DNA from: an uncultured Blastocatellia bacterium
GTDB lineage: Bacteria; Acidobacteriota; Blastocatellia; HR10
Length of the DNA: 64,000 nt
NCBI GenBank assembly: GCA_937934295.1
Contig: CALHAI010000004.1
Location: forward strand, 124,001-188,000
Direction: 5' to 3'
The notes below the pieces were generated by a model. That model did not search any database. It was not told the origin of the DNA and saw only the letters and a program-made list of their open reading frames with translations. This document shows positions 7,602 to 15,518 of this stretch, piece by piece; position 1 is the first letter of the stretch, and each line of letters opens with the position of its first letter. A program made the translations under genes and the position numbers.

Positions 7602-9161
7602 CTAGAACTTCTCGGCGACGGATTTCGCTTGGAGGAACAGGAGCAGGTAATCGCGTCCGCCGGCTTTCGAATCCGTGCCGGACATGTTGAAGCCGCCGAA
7701 GGGGTGCACGTCCACGAGCGCGCCGGTGATCTTGCGATTGATATAGAGATTGCCGACATGAAATTCCCGACGTGCGCGCTCGATATGCTCGCGCGTGCGG
7801 CTGTAGACGCCGCCGGTCAAGCCGTAGATGGTCCCATTGGCGATCTCCAGAGCATGATCGAAATCTCGGGCGCGCAGACAAGCGAGGACCGGTCCGAAGA
7901 TCTCTTCCTGCGCGATCCGCGCCGAGGGGGAGACATCGCCGAAGATCGTGGGCGCGATGAACCATCCCTGGCCGACCTCTTCGAGCGCATGTCCGCCAAG
8001 CAGCAGCTTCCCCTCACTCTTTCCGATCTCGATATAGCCGAGGATGGACTGATAGGCCGATTGGCTGACGACAGGACCCATCCAATTGGCCGGATCCTTA
8101 GTCGGTCCGACGGTGATCTTTTGCGCCCGTTCGATCACCTTCTCCACGCCCGCTTCGTAGACATCCTCCAAGAAGATGGCGCGCGAGCACGCCGAGCATT
8201 TCTGCCCTGAGTAGCCGTAGGCGGAGATCACGATCCCTTCGGCGGCGACATCGAGATCGGCCGAGCTGTCCACGATGATGGCGTTTTTGCCACCCATCTC
8301 GGCGATCACGCGCTTGATCCAGATCTGACCGGGAGATGTTCGAGCGGCCATCTCGTTGATGCGCAGCCCAACCTCCATGGAGCCGGTGAAAGCGATGAAG
8401 CGCGTGCGCGGGTGAGCGACCAGATAATCGCCGACCTTCGATCCAGCTCCCGGCAGATAGTTCACGACGCCTTCAGGGAAGGACGCGTCTTCGAGCACCT
8501 CCATGAACTTCGCGGCAATGATCGGGCTCTCGCTGGAGGGTTTCACGACGACCGTATTGCCCGCGGCGACGGCGCCCATTGTCATGCCGACAAGGATGGC
8601 CAAAGGAAAATTCCAAGGGGGGATGATGGCGCCCGCCCCAAGTGGGATGTAAAACCACTCGTTGTATTCGGCGGGAAGGGGGGAAGGAGTCACCGGGCGA
8701 GGGCCATCGTACTGAATGGCTTGGCGTCCATAGAACTCGCACATATCGATGGCTTCGGCGACATCCGCATCGGCCTCGGCCCAGCTCTTTCCGACCTCCA
8801 AGACGATCCAGGCGGCCAGCTCGAACTTCCGGCGGCGCATGAGGTGGGCAACTTGAAAGAGGTACCGCGCGCGCTCTTCGGCCGGACGGCGGCTCCACCA
8901 GGCGAAGGCCTTCCACGCGGCCTCCAGGGCCTGATCCACGTGCTCGGAGCTCCCGCGGTGCGCCCATCCGACGACCTGATCCGTCTGAGAGGGATTGACG
9001 GATTTCAGCAGATCCCCCGTCGTATATGGTCTCCCGCCAATGATGAGCGGATACTCTCGACCGAATTCGGATTCCGCTTTGGCGATGGCCTCGAACATGG
9101 CCCGCCGATTCGCTTCCTGGCTGAAATCGGTGAAGGGTTCGTTCCGAAAGGGTGGCACCAT
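7602..9161 (-). CDS. rocA: 1-pyrroline-5-carboxylate dehydrogenase (L-glutamate gamma-semialdehyde dehydrogenase)
   Basis: The 519-residue enzyme oxidises glutamate semialdehyde to glutamate with NAD, the second step of proline breakdown. It belongs to the aldehyde dehydrogenase superfamily: Rossmann part with PPWNFPLAI (about 181-189) and VKPSSESP, general base Glu288 in IAEMGGKNAIIV, catalytic Cys322 in SGQKCSACSRAIF, and the family C-terminal PFGGFNMSGTDSKAGG segment. The YSGQKCSACSR sequence and GGFNMSGT ending favour the RocA/PruA branch over other aldehyde dehydrogenases. The start has AAGGAG 8 bases upstream. No proline dehydrogenase (putA/fadM-type) is adjacent, and there is no encapsulation-like tail, so I do not link it to the microcompartment genes. 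Confidence 0.92.
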   Translation of the reverse strand: MVPPFRNEPFTDFSQEANRRAMFEAIAKAESEFGREYPLIIGGRPYTTGDLLKSVNPSQTDQVVGWAHRGSSEHVDQALEAAWKAFAWWSRRPAEERARYLFQVAHLMRRRKFELAAWIVLEVGKSWAEADADVAEAIDMCEFYGRQAIQYDGPRPVTPSPLPAEYNEWFYIPLGAGAIIPPWNFPLAILVGMTMGAVAAGNTVVVKPSSESPIIAAKFMEVLEDASFPEGVVNYLPGAGSKVGDYLVAHPRTRFIAFTGSMEVGLRINEMAARTSPGQIWIKRVIAEMGGKNAIIVDSSADLDVAAEGIVISAYGYSGQKCSACSRAIFLEDVYEAGVEKVIERAQKITVGPTKDPANWMGPVVSQSAYQSILGYIEIGKSEGKLLLGGHALEEVGQGWFIAPTIFGDVSPSARIAQEEIFGPVLACLRARDFDHALEIANGTIYGLTGGVYSRTREHIERARREFHVGNLYINRKITGALVDVHPFGGFNMSGTDSKAGGRDYLLLFLQAKSVAEKF

Positions 9162-9269
9162 AAGATGTCTCCTTAGCGCGAGTCTTTACATAAGCCCTCA
9201 ATTATGGCGCGAGATGTCGCCAAACGGCAATGCCCGTCTTCGTGAATCGGCGAAATGGAGACAGGCCTA

Positions 9270-9298
9270 TTGCATCTGCCCTCCGGCTGGAATATAAT
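9270..9298 (+). promoter_or_regulatory. Sigma-70 promoter for the NarL-type response regulator
   Basis: TTGCAT (9270-9275), 17 bp, consensus TATAAT (9293-9298), 38 bp before the start codon at 9336. Confidence 0.65.
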
Positions 9299-9335
9299 CA
9301 AGCCAAGCGAATCTGGGGGGGGATGAGTCGGCACT

Positions 9336-9992
9336 ATGGGGAAGATCAGAGTGCTCTTGGCGGACGATCACACGATCCTGAGGCAGGGTCTGCGGAAGAT
9401 CCTGGAGGCCGATCCTTCTTTTGAGGTCGTAGGGGAAGCGGGTGATGGCCGCGAGGCCGTCAAGAAGGCGGAGGCGTTGAAGCCGGACGTCGTCGTCATG
9501 GACATCTCCATGCCGATCTTGAATGGGGTCGAAGCCACGCGGCAGATCGCCAAGTCGCTGCCGAAGACAAAGATCCTCATCCTGACGGTGCATGAGAACG
9601 ACCAATTGGCGATGGAGATTTTGAACGCCGGGGCCACCGGGTATATGCTCAAGGATGCGGCGAGCGAAGAGTTGATCGCGGCGATCCGCGCCGTCCATCG
9701 AGGGGATTCCTACCTGAGCCCTTCCATCGCCAAGCGGGTGATCGCTCAGTATCTCGATTTCGCCCGCGGGAAGGTCCCGCCCGAGGAGAAATTCTCCGAT
9801 CTGACGGCTCGCGAGCGCGAGATCCTTCAGCTCATCGCCGAGGGGTACTCGAACAAAGAGATCGCCCAGATGCTCTACATCAGCGAGAAGACGGTGAAGA
9901 CGCATCGGGAGAACATCATGCGGAAGCTCGATCTGCACAGCGTCGCCGAACTGGTGCGATACGCGATCCGTCGAGGGATCATCCAGGGATAA
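9336..9992 (+). CDS. NarL/FixJ-family response regulator
   Basis: A 218-residue two-domain regulator. The receiver domain (about 1-120) keeps the acidic pair Asp10/Asp11, phospho-acceptor Asp56 in VVVMDISMP, Thr84 and Lys106. The LuxR-type winged output helices (about 150-215) include LTAREREILQLIAEGYSNKEIA and the recognition helix EKTVKTHRENIMRKL. It should therefore bind DNA when phosphorylated. No sensor kinase lies beside it, so the partner is unknown. A second, altered copy of the same architecture follows 120 bp downstream on the same strand. Confidence 0.92.
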   Translation: MGKIRVLLADDHTILRQGLRKILEADPSFEVVGEAGDGREAVKKAEALKPDVVVMDISMPILNGVEATRQIAKSLPKTKILILTVHENDQLAMEILNAGATGYMLKDAASEELIAAIRAVHRGDSYLSPSIAKRVIAQYLDFARGKVPPEEKFSDLTAREREILQLIAEGYSNKEIAQMLYISEKTVKTHRENIMRKLDLHSVAELVRYAIRRGIIQG

Positions 9993-10111
9993 GCCCCGTG
10001 CGCTTTTCGTCATCTCCTCAAAAATACTCCCCTTAGGGGACGAAAAATCCGCTGTGTGCCGAATTGCCAGATGTCCCGGAATCGCCGATCATAAAAGTTC
10101 AAGGAGAAAAA

Positions 10112-10786
10112 GTGCGGGTCGGAGCGGCGCACCGTTATGGCGCGCGCCCTGCGGACCGGGATCGGTTGTGGAAGAGCCGAGTGCGCGCAAAAAGACGAAT
10201 GGTCATCGCGGATGCTCATCAGCTCTGGCGACACGTCTTGAAATGTCTCATCGAGGGATTTGGTTCCTATGCTGTCGTGGGGGAGGCGTCCGATGGACAG
10301 GGACTTGTGGAACGCGTCGAGGCGACGAAACCGGACGTCATCCTCATGGACGTCGCCTTGCCCGTGTTGGACGGGATTCATGTCTTAAGGCACATGGCGG
10401 GCTCTGTCCCAAGACCGCGCGTGGTCGTCCTCTCTGAGATCGAGGAGCCGGAGATCGTCCGAGAGGCGTTTGCGGCCGGCGCGATGGGATATGTCTCCAA
10501 GTGCGAGAGCGTGGTGATTCTCCGAAGAGCACTCGTGACGGTGCGTCGGGGATTCTCATTCCTCAGCCCCTCGATCGCACGTGCCCTTCTGGAGTCCCTG
10601 CATGGGGGAATGGTCAGTCGCTTCCGCCGCCCCCAGGTGCCCCTTATCGAGGTGGAGCTTTTGAGGCTTCTGGCAAAAGGATGCTCGGACCGCGTCATCG
10701 CCTCGACGCTCGGATCGAGCCTCAACGCCGTGAACTTTTATCGCCTCGATGTGCTCCGACGTCTCCCCAAGACAGTACCGGAGTGA
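10112..10786 (+). CDS. Divergent NarL-like response regulator, degraded output helix
   Basis: The GTG at 10112 follows AAGGAG with 5-base spacing and gives 224 residues; upstream ATG (10064) and downstream ATG (10199) are weaker choices. The receiver part retains one of the two early Asp residues (IADAHQ), the phospho-acceptor in VILMDVALP and the switch Lys in GYVSKCE. The LuxR-like C-terminus is clearly altered: the usual LTxRE opening is replaced by VPLIEVELLRLLAKG and the recognition helix reads LNAVNFYRLDVLRRL. The protein lies directly behind the canonical regulator, so a duplication followed by divergence is likely. It may act as a phosphate sink or heterodimer partner; that is inference. 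Confidence 0.75.
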   Translation: MRVGAAHRYGARPADRDRLWKSRVRAKRRMVIADAHQLWRHVLKCLIEGFGSYAVVGEASDGQGLVERVEATKPDVILMDVALPVLDGIHVLRHMAGSVPRPRVVVLSEIEEPEIVREAFAAGAMGYVSKCESVVILRRALVTVRRGFSFLSPSIARALLESLHGGMVSRFRRPQVPLIEVELLRLLAKGCSDRVIASTLGSSLNAVNFYRLDVLRRLPKTVPE

Positions 10787-10945
10787 GGGTCTCAAGCGTC
10801 CTGGACTATGAGATTCATGCGCGAAGCCTCTTGCAGTCTGCCCTCGGCGAGGCATCGTGCTCTGCGCGCGTGGGCCGGTTGCTGAAGCCGGGAGATTGGG
10901 ATATGATCGTGCCGACCGATAAGGGCGACGAGAGGAGGAAGGCCG

Positions 10946-12481
10946 ATGGTGCGACAGCTCGTGAGTATCTTCATCCTTCTCACGGTCGGGGCGCTTGTGC
11001 TGCTCGCGATTCGCTCCTTCGGCTCCAAGCCGGGATCGGTCGCTGAAGAAACGGTGCAGACGGCGACCTCTCAACAGCCGAAGGACGTTTTCGAGTTCGA
11101 GCGAGCGCAGGCCAGGAAGACGACGCTTGCCGGTCGGCTGGGGGGGGACGACGGGCTTATGGCCGCGATCTTCTTCGGCGGTGACATCTTGGGGAGTCTG
11201 GAGGTTTGCGGCTGTCCGAAAAATCCGCTTGGTGGCGCGGCGCGCCGTCAAGGGTACATTCGGTTATTCGCGGAGCAGTATCCCGATGTTCCGTTCCTTC
11301 ACGTGGACACCGGTTCCTTCTTCAGCGATCGAGCTGATCCGATGACGGGCGATCTCGCCGAGGATGTCGTCGTGGGCAATGAGTGGGTAGTTCGTGCGTA
11401 TGAGCACATGAAGCTCGATGTGGTGAACCTCTCTTATCACGATCTCCCGCAGCTCGCGCGGTGTTTCCAATCGGGGGAGTTCCGTCGCCATGTCGCTGAA
11501 ACGCCGGTGGTGAGGCGCTTCCTCTCGGCGAACGTGCGCTCTCGGGAGACATCATATGTGAATCCTCAACCGTATATGATTCGCGAGCTGAGCGGAGGGC
11601 GACTCAACCGGCGCGCGCTTCGGATCGGATTCATCGGGGTGACCGAAGCGGGGAACTATCGCGGTCGGGAATTCGCCGTATCAGATCCGCTTGGGGCCGT
11701 GCGGTCGCTCATCCCCCGAGTGCGCGCACGCGCCGATTTGGTCGTGGTACTCGCTTATCTCCCGCCGGAGAGGGTCGAGTCGTTAGCGCGAGAGAATCCG
11801 GAGGTGGACGTGATCTTGGCCGGTATCGGGCGTCCGCTCTGGTTGCCGCCGACGACCATTGGTCGTACCTACATCGCTTACAGCGCGTATCAGACGAAGC
11901 TCCTGGGCGAGTTGCGCCTCTATAGAGAGGAGCGAAGCGGACGATGGAGAGGCGTGGCGCGGTACGTTGAATTGGACGGTCTCATTCCCGAGGATCCGGC
12001 GACGGAAGCGCTGCGCGCGGAAGCCCGGCGCGAACTGGCAGCCGTGCAACGGCGATTCGTCGAACGCGCGATGGCGGCGAGCCGAAGGACCCGGCACGCT
12101 GCCTCAGGGGATGGCGCTACTTTCGTCGGCTCTCGCGCTTGCCAACCGTGTCACGCCTCAGCCTATGCCGTGTGGACAGCGTCCGGGCATGCGCATGCTT
12201 TCGCGACGCTTCAAAAAGCGAAGCGGGAGAGTGATCCGCAGTGCCTCGGCTGCCATGTGACTGGGTACGAGCAACCGGGGGGATTCCTCAATGTCTTCTC
12301 CACGTCTCAGCTGACAGACGTTCAATGCGAGGCGTGTCACGGACCGGCATCTCGCCATCTCGAAGATCCGACGCGTCCATACGGGAAGGTCGGCGTGCCC
12401 GAGGGATGTTTGCCCTGTCACACGAGGGAGAACAGCCCGGATTTCGAGCCCTTGAGTTATTGGACGAAGATCAAACATTGA
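10946..12481 (+). CDS. Membrane-anchored metallophosphatase/5'-nucleotidase-like protein fused to tetrahaem cytochrome c domain
   Basis: An N-terminal membrane segment (about residues 5-23) exports the 511-residue protein. Residues about 70-360 resemble the calcineurin-like UshA/5'-nucleotidase fold (GGDILGSLEVCGCP, DTGSFFSD, VDVILAGIG, TYIAYSAYQTKLLGEL), although several standard metal-binding His/Asp positions are not obvious. The last 120 residues hold four CxxCH haem sites at about 399, 433, 461 and 488, spaced like the cytochrome c554 type. The combination suggests periplasmic electron transfer, possibly coupled to a ligand- or metal-binding domain; activity as a phosphatase is unproved. 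A DUF721 gene follows 34 bp downstream. Confidence 0.8.
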   Translation: MVRQLVSIFILLTVGALVLLAIRSFGSKPGSVAEETVQTATSQQPKDVFEFERAQARKTTLAGRLGGDDGLMAAIFFGGDILGSLEVCGCPKNPLGGAARRQGYIRLFAEQYPDVPFLHVDTGSFFSDRADPMTGDLAEDVVVGNEWVVRAYEHMKLDVVNLSYHDLPQLARCFQSGEFRRHVAETPVVRRFLSANVRSRETSYVNPQPYMIRELSGGRLNRRALRIGFIGVTEAGNYRGREFAVSDPLGAVRSLIPRVRARADLVVVLAYLPPERVESLARENPEVDVILAGIGRPLWLPPTTIGRTYIAYSAYQTKLLGELRLYREERSGRWRGVARYVELDGLIPEDPATEALRAEARRELAAVQRRFVERAMAASRRTRHAASGDGATFVGSRACQPCHASAYAVWTASGHAHAFATLQKAKRESDPQCLGCHVTGYEQPGGFLNVFSTSQLTDVQCEACHGPASRHLEDPTRPYGKVGVPEGCLPCHTRENSPDFEPLSYWTKIKH

Positions 12482-12515
12482 GCGATTGAGCCGGGGCGCG
12501 CCTCTCGGAAGTCAC

Positions 12516-12845
12516 ATGGAGGAATTGATCCATATCCTCCCGCACGCGCTGCGCATGGTGGGCTATGAGGAGAGCGTCTGCGAGCGCGTGCTGCAGGGGG
12601 CATGGGCGCGCCTGGTCGGCGATCTCCTCGCCGCCCATACCTTCCCCGTACGGCTTCATAAAAGGCGCCTGATCGTCCTGACGACCGATCGGACATGGAA
12701 AGCGCAATTGGAGAAGCTCTCGCCCGACATCCTCGCTCGAATCAACCGCCTATTCGGCACTGAGCTCGTGGAGACCATCGAGTACCGCGTGAAGCGAGAT
12801 GTCTTATCGCGCAGGCAGAAGACGGATGCGTCGTCGGCGCCTTAG
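12516..12845 (+). CDS. DUF721 protein (DciA-like)
   Basis: A 109-residue protein from the ATG at 12516 (GGAAG just upstream; a GTG/ATG about 30 bp earlier is possible). The MEELIHILPHALR beginning, the WARLVGDLLAAHTFPVRL core and the later strand RRLIVLTTDRTWKAQLEKLSPDILARINRLFG match the DUF721 fold. Members such as DciA load the replicative helicase DnaB in bacteria lacking DnaC, so that is the likely role, but assignment rests on the fold only. The C-terminal 20 residues are basic and disordered. Confidence 0.75.
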   Translation: MEELIHILPHALRMVGYEESVCERVLQGAWARLVGDLLAAHTFPVRLHKRRLIVLTTDRTWKAQLEKLSPDILARINRLFGTELVETIEYRVKRDVLSRRQKTDASSAP

Positions 12846-12952
12846 GCCGCTCTTGACGAACGCGTGCTTCGCGAACCGGCCCCATTAGCTGGGCCGATCC
12901 TGACCTGCGCCAGGCGTTCCTGCGAGCGGCGAGCCGATGTGTGATGCGACGG

Positions 12953-12971
12953 GGACGCCTGTGAGGCGTCC
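12953..12971. terminator. Hairpin between converging genes, candidate bidirectional terminator
   Basis: GGACGCCT, loop GTG, AGGCGTCC: a perfect 8-bp stem between the DUF721 gene (plus) and the CinA-N gene (minus). A second 6-bp stem CGGCCC/GGGCCG lies at 12877-12896. Neither has a long T run, so termination strength is uncertain. Confidence 0.5.
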
Positions 12972-13030
12972 TCTCTGCTGGCTGTCGCTTTGTCGGCGCA
13001 TCCGATAAGAGCGCTTTTCCGTCTCCCCGC

Positions 13031-13837
13031 TCACGCTTCGAGCCCGATGTGAGCCTGGCGTAATGCGTCGCGCAAATCGCGCACCGCTTCTTCCAGTTTG
13101 GCTTCGATGCTCGTCGGATCACGTCCGGAGAGCGAGAGCGTGATGCGAAAGCGGATATCGGGGCCGAACTCCCGCGCTCGGGATTTGATGTAGACCTCGG
13201 GATGGCGCTCTGCGACCTCGCTGAGGATGGGCGCCAGTACCGTCTCATCCCGGCAGAGGGCGATGACTTCTCGTTGGCGGAAGACGCCGGCACCGAAGAG
13301 TTCTTGCAAGATCGGGCGCAGCGGGCCCGTGACGATGGCCTTCAATTCGGCGGGAACGCCGGGCAGGCTGACGAGCGTCGTTCGATCCAACCGCAGAAGG
13401 ACGCCCGGGGCCGCCCCGACCGGGTTCTCCAAAGGCTCGGCGCCCTGCGGGAGGCGCGCCATCTTCACGCGGCTCTCCGTGAGCTGAGCATTGGTGACAT
13501 AGCCGGCTGCGGCAAGTCGCTCATATGTCTCCCGCACAAGGGCGAGCGCTCGCTCATTGAGAACGAGTGGGCGTTCGAGGGCTTCGGCGACCGCTTGCAG
13601 CGTCAGATCGTCGTCGGTCGGTCCGAGTCCGCCGGAGGTGACCAGAAGCTGCACCCCTCGCTCTAAAGCTCCGCGAATCTCTCGAATGATGGCCGGACGG
13701 TCGTCGCGCACGAGCACGGCGCGCTCGACGTGGCCGCCCAAGCCGGTGAAGGTCCGACACAACCACGACGTGTTCGTGTCGAGCGTATCGCCTAAGAGGA
13801 GTTCGTTGCCGATGGCGATGATCTCAATCGTGACCAT
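13031..13837 (-). CDS. CinA N-terminal (molybdopterin-binding-like) domain protein, COG1058
   Basis: The 268-residue protein has the MoCF-biosynthesis fold of CinA: start IEIIAIGNELLLGDTLDTNTSWL, the LVTSGGLGPTDDDLT motif and NPVGAAPGVLL / LVSLPGVPAELKAI segments. The C-terminal amidohydrolase domain (PncC) found in full CinA is absent, so it is the stand-alone form. Some members hydrolyse ADP-ribose or NMN-related compounds; the substrate here is unknown. It overlaps the eIF-2B-like gene by 46 bp, which implies translational coupling. Confidence 0.88.
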   Translation of the reverse strand: MVTIEIIAIGNELLLGDTLDTNTSWLCRTFTGLGGHVERAVLVRDDRPAIIREIRGALERGVQLLVTSGGLGPTDDDLTLQAVAEALERPLVLNERALALVRETYERLAAAGYVTNAQLTESRVKMARLPQGAEPLENPVGAAPGVLLRLDRTTLVSLPGVPAELKAIVTGPLRPILQELFGAGVFRQREVIALCRDETVLAPILSEVAERHPEVYIKSRAREFGPDIRFRITLSLSGRDPTSIEAKLEEAVRDLRDALRQAHIGLEA

Positions 13838-14742
13838 AGGCGTTCATCTATGTCGATCTCTCGGATGCGACGCCGAACGTCGTCGGGAGAGAGAAGGCCA
13901 TCCTCGGCGAGAATGCCGGTGAAGAGCTCAAGCGGCGTCGTCTCGAAATATTCGTTCCAGATCGTGAGTCCCGATGGGGGCGTCTCCCAGATCTCGGCCG
14001 GAGATTGCGAGCGGGAAGCGCTCAAGGGGATGGGAAAGAATTTGCCGCTCTCGGCGAGCGCGTAGAGGGGGATGCCGCGTTCGCGAGCCGCGAGCGCCAG
14101 CAGCCGCGTGCCGATCTTATTCACCACGCCTTCTGGAGAGATGCTGTCGACGCCCACAAGCGCGAGCGTGCATCGTCCGGCCCATTCCGCCATGGCGGCG
14201 TCCACGATGAGCGTCACCGAGAGACCGAGCGCGAGCACGCGTTCGGCCAAGAGTCGGCCTTCGCCAAGCGGACGCGACTCCGTGCAGACGACCGAGAAGG
14301 AGCGCCCGCGCGCACAAGCTGCGCGCAGGGCGGAGAGGACGGTCGCGCTGAAGGAATGGGTGAGCACGCATGCGCCCTCGGGGATGAGAGCGCTCGCCTG
14401 CGCTTCAAGTGCGCGCGCGTTCTCCTGCCGCTCCTGGTGGAATCGGTTGAGCGCATGTCGAGCCGCGGAGCGAGCTTCCTCAAGCGTCTCAGCTCCGGCG
14501 GTGGCGCGCACGACGGCGTTCACCAGATGCACAAGGGGCGCCATATTCGGATGCGCGCGGATCACGTGCTCGCCGATGTCCAGTAGTTCTGCCCCCAAGG
14601 CCTCGGCAGTCGCCGCCGGTGAAAGCGAGAGCACCTCGCGCAGGACTTCGGTCAATTGTTCGGTCAGTTCCGTCGCCCCCGAGAGATGATCCTCCGCGAT
14701 CGCTCGCACGCGCTCATTCAGCGTCGAAGCCTCTCCCTTCAT
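13792..14742 (-). CDS. eIF-2B alpha/beta/delta-like protein (IF-2B superfamily)
   Basis: A 316-residue protein of the family that includes eIF-2B regulatory subunits, methylthioribose-1-phosphate isomerase and ribose-1,5-bisphosphate isomerase. Visible family elements are the N-terminal helical bundle (about 1-110), VLTHSFSATVLSALRAA, VVCTESRPLGEGRLLAERV, the ALVGVDSISPEGVVNKIGTRLLALAAR region and the C-terminal NEYFETTPLELFTGILAEDG. In bacteria the likely role is a sugar-phosphate isomerase rather than translation initiation, but no substrate-defining residue set can be assigned. It lies between a CBS protein and a CinA-like protein on the same strand. Confidence 0.8.
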   Translation of the reverse strand: MKGEASTLNERVRAIAEDHLSGATELTEQLTEVLREVLSLSPAATAEALGAELLDIGEHVIRAHPNMAPLVHLVNAVVRATAGAETLEEARSAARHALNRFHQERQENARALEAQASALIPEGACVLTHSFSATVLSALRAACARGRSFSVVCTESRPLGEGRLLAERVLALGLSVTLIVDAAMAEWAGRCTLALVGVDSISPEGVVNKIGTRLLALAARERGIPLYALAESGKFFPIPLSASRSQSPAEIWETPPSGLTIWNEYFETTPLELFTGILAEDGLLSPDDVRRRIREIDIDERLWSRLRSSPSATNSS

Positions 14743-14748
14743 GCCCGT

Positions 14749-15180
14749 TCAATAGACTTGGAAGAATCGCTCGTAGAACTCGAGCGCTTCGTCCCGCTCC
14801 TTCTTATCGAGGCTGAGCAGATCACCAAGCGAGACCGTCCCCAACACCCTCCCTTCTGGCGTGACGACGACCAGATGCTGGAAGTCATTGGCGAGCATCG
14901 TCACCAAGCATTCGGCGTAGGTCGCGTCCGGCGTGGCCGTCATCGGGTCCGGCGTCATGACCTCCTCAACGCGCGTCGTCTCCGGATCGCGTCCTTCGGC
15001 GACGATCTTCGTCATGATGTCCCATTCCGAGAGGATGCCGACCAACCGATCCCCATCCAGGACCGAGATGGCGCGCACGTTCCGTCGCGTCATCTCTTGA
15101 GCGGCCTGTCGCACGGAATCCCCCTTCTGGATGGTGTAGACCTCGGTGCGGGAGCTGACGATGTCGCGAATCCGTTTCAT
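14749..15180 (-). CDS. CBS-domain pair protein
   Basis: The ATG at 15180 follows AGGAGGAGG and gives 143 residues: two tandem CBS motifs (about 5-60 and 70-130) and nothing else. The first contains VRAISVLDGDRLVGILSEWDI, the second HLVVVTPEGRVLGTVSLGDLL. Such pairs bind adenine nucleotides and signal energy state to a partner. The stop is 6 bp from the start of the eIF-2B-like gene, so that gene or its product may be the partner (inference). Confidence 0.9.
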   Translation of the reverse strand: MKRIRDIVSSRTEVYTIQKGDSVRQAAQEMTRRNVRAISVLDGDRLVGILSEWDIMTKIVAEGRDPETTRVEEVMTPDPMTATPDATYAECLVTMLANDFQHLVVVTPEGRVLGTVSLGDLLSLDKKERDEALEFYERFFQVY

Positions 15181-15423
15181 GCCTCCTCCTCGCCGTCGGA
15201 TGTCAAAGGGCTCGCCTGCATCGGGGCTTAGTATACCTCCGGAGAAGGAGTGCGCGCAAAAAACAGGTCCGCTTCGGAGACCCATGCGGAGGGGGGGGTG
15301 CACCGAGAAGCCGGCCTGCCGCGGGGCGACATATTGGACTCCCGGCTGACTCTGGCATCCTCCTGCGGTTCAAATCGGCGCAAGGCGACTTTTCGGAGAA
15401 TTCGGGCTTACTCAGGGCTCTCC
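15181..15423. other. Intergenic region between divergent CBS gene and his operon
   Basis: About 240 bp carrying a G-rich run near 15291-15299 and no recognisable gene on either strand. It should hold the promoter for the minus-strand CBS/eIF-2B/CinA unit, which I could not pinpoint. Confidence 0.4.
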
Positions 15424-15452
15424 TTGACATAGCGAGCGCCCGTCCTTTTAAA
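15424..15452 (+). promoter_or_regulatory. Sigma-70 promoter of the histidine operon
   Basis: Consensus TTGACA (15424-15429), 17-bp spacer, TTTAAA (15447-15452). The transcript would have a leader of about 60 nt before the hisG ATG at 15519. Confidence 0.7.
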
Positions 15453-15490
15453 TTGGAATCTTTTCGGCACCGTGAGGGAGGAAGACCGAG

Positions 15491-15517
15491 ATGTTCGCAC
15501 ACGCTGCGGGAGCGTGA
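15491..15517 (+). promoter_or_regulatory. Possible his leader mini-ORF and ribosome-site hairpin
   Basis: ATG at 15491 behind GGGAGGAAG opens an eight-codon frame (M-F-A-H-A-A-G-A) that stops 1 bp before the hisG ATG. The hairpin CACGCT-GCGGG-AGCGTG (15500-15516) covers its distal half and places the hisG ribosome site GGGAG in the loop and 3' arm. Translation of the mini-ORF could open the hairpin. It has only one His codon, so it is unlike the classical His-rich leader. Confidence 0.35.
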
Positions 15518-15518
15518 G

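Noticed and set aside
7602-9161. Aldehyde dehydrogenase as a microcompartment enzyme
   Set aside because: Its motifs are those of pyrroline-5-carboxylate dehydrogenase, it lacks a targeting tail, and two genes separate it from the BMC locus.
10028-10040. TCCCC-TTA-GGGGA as terminator after the first response regulator
   Set aside because: The stem is only 5 bp and is followed by CGAAAAA rather than a T run.
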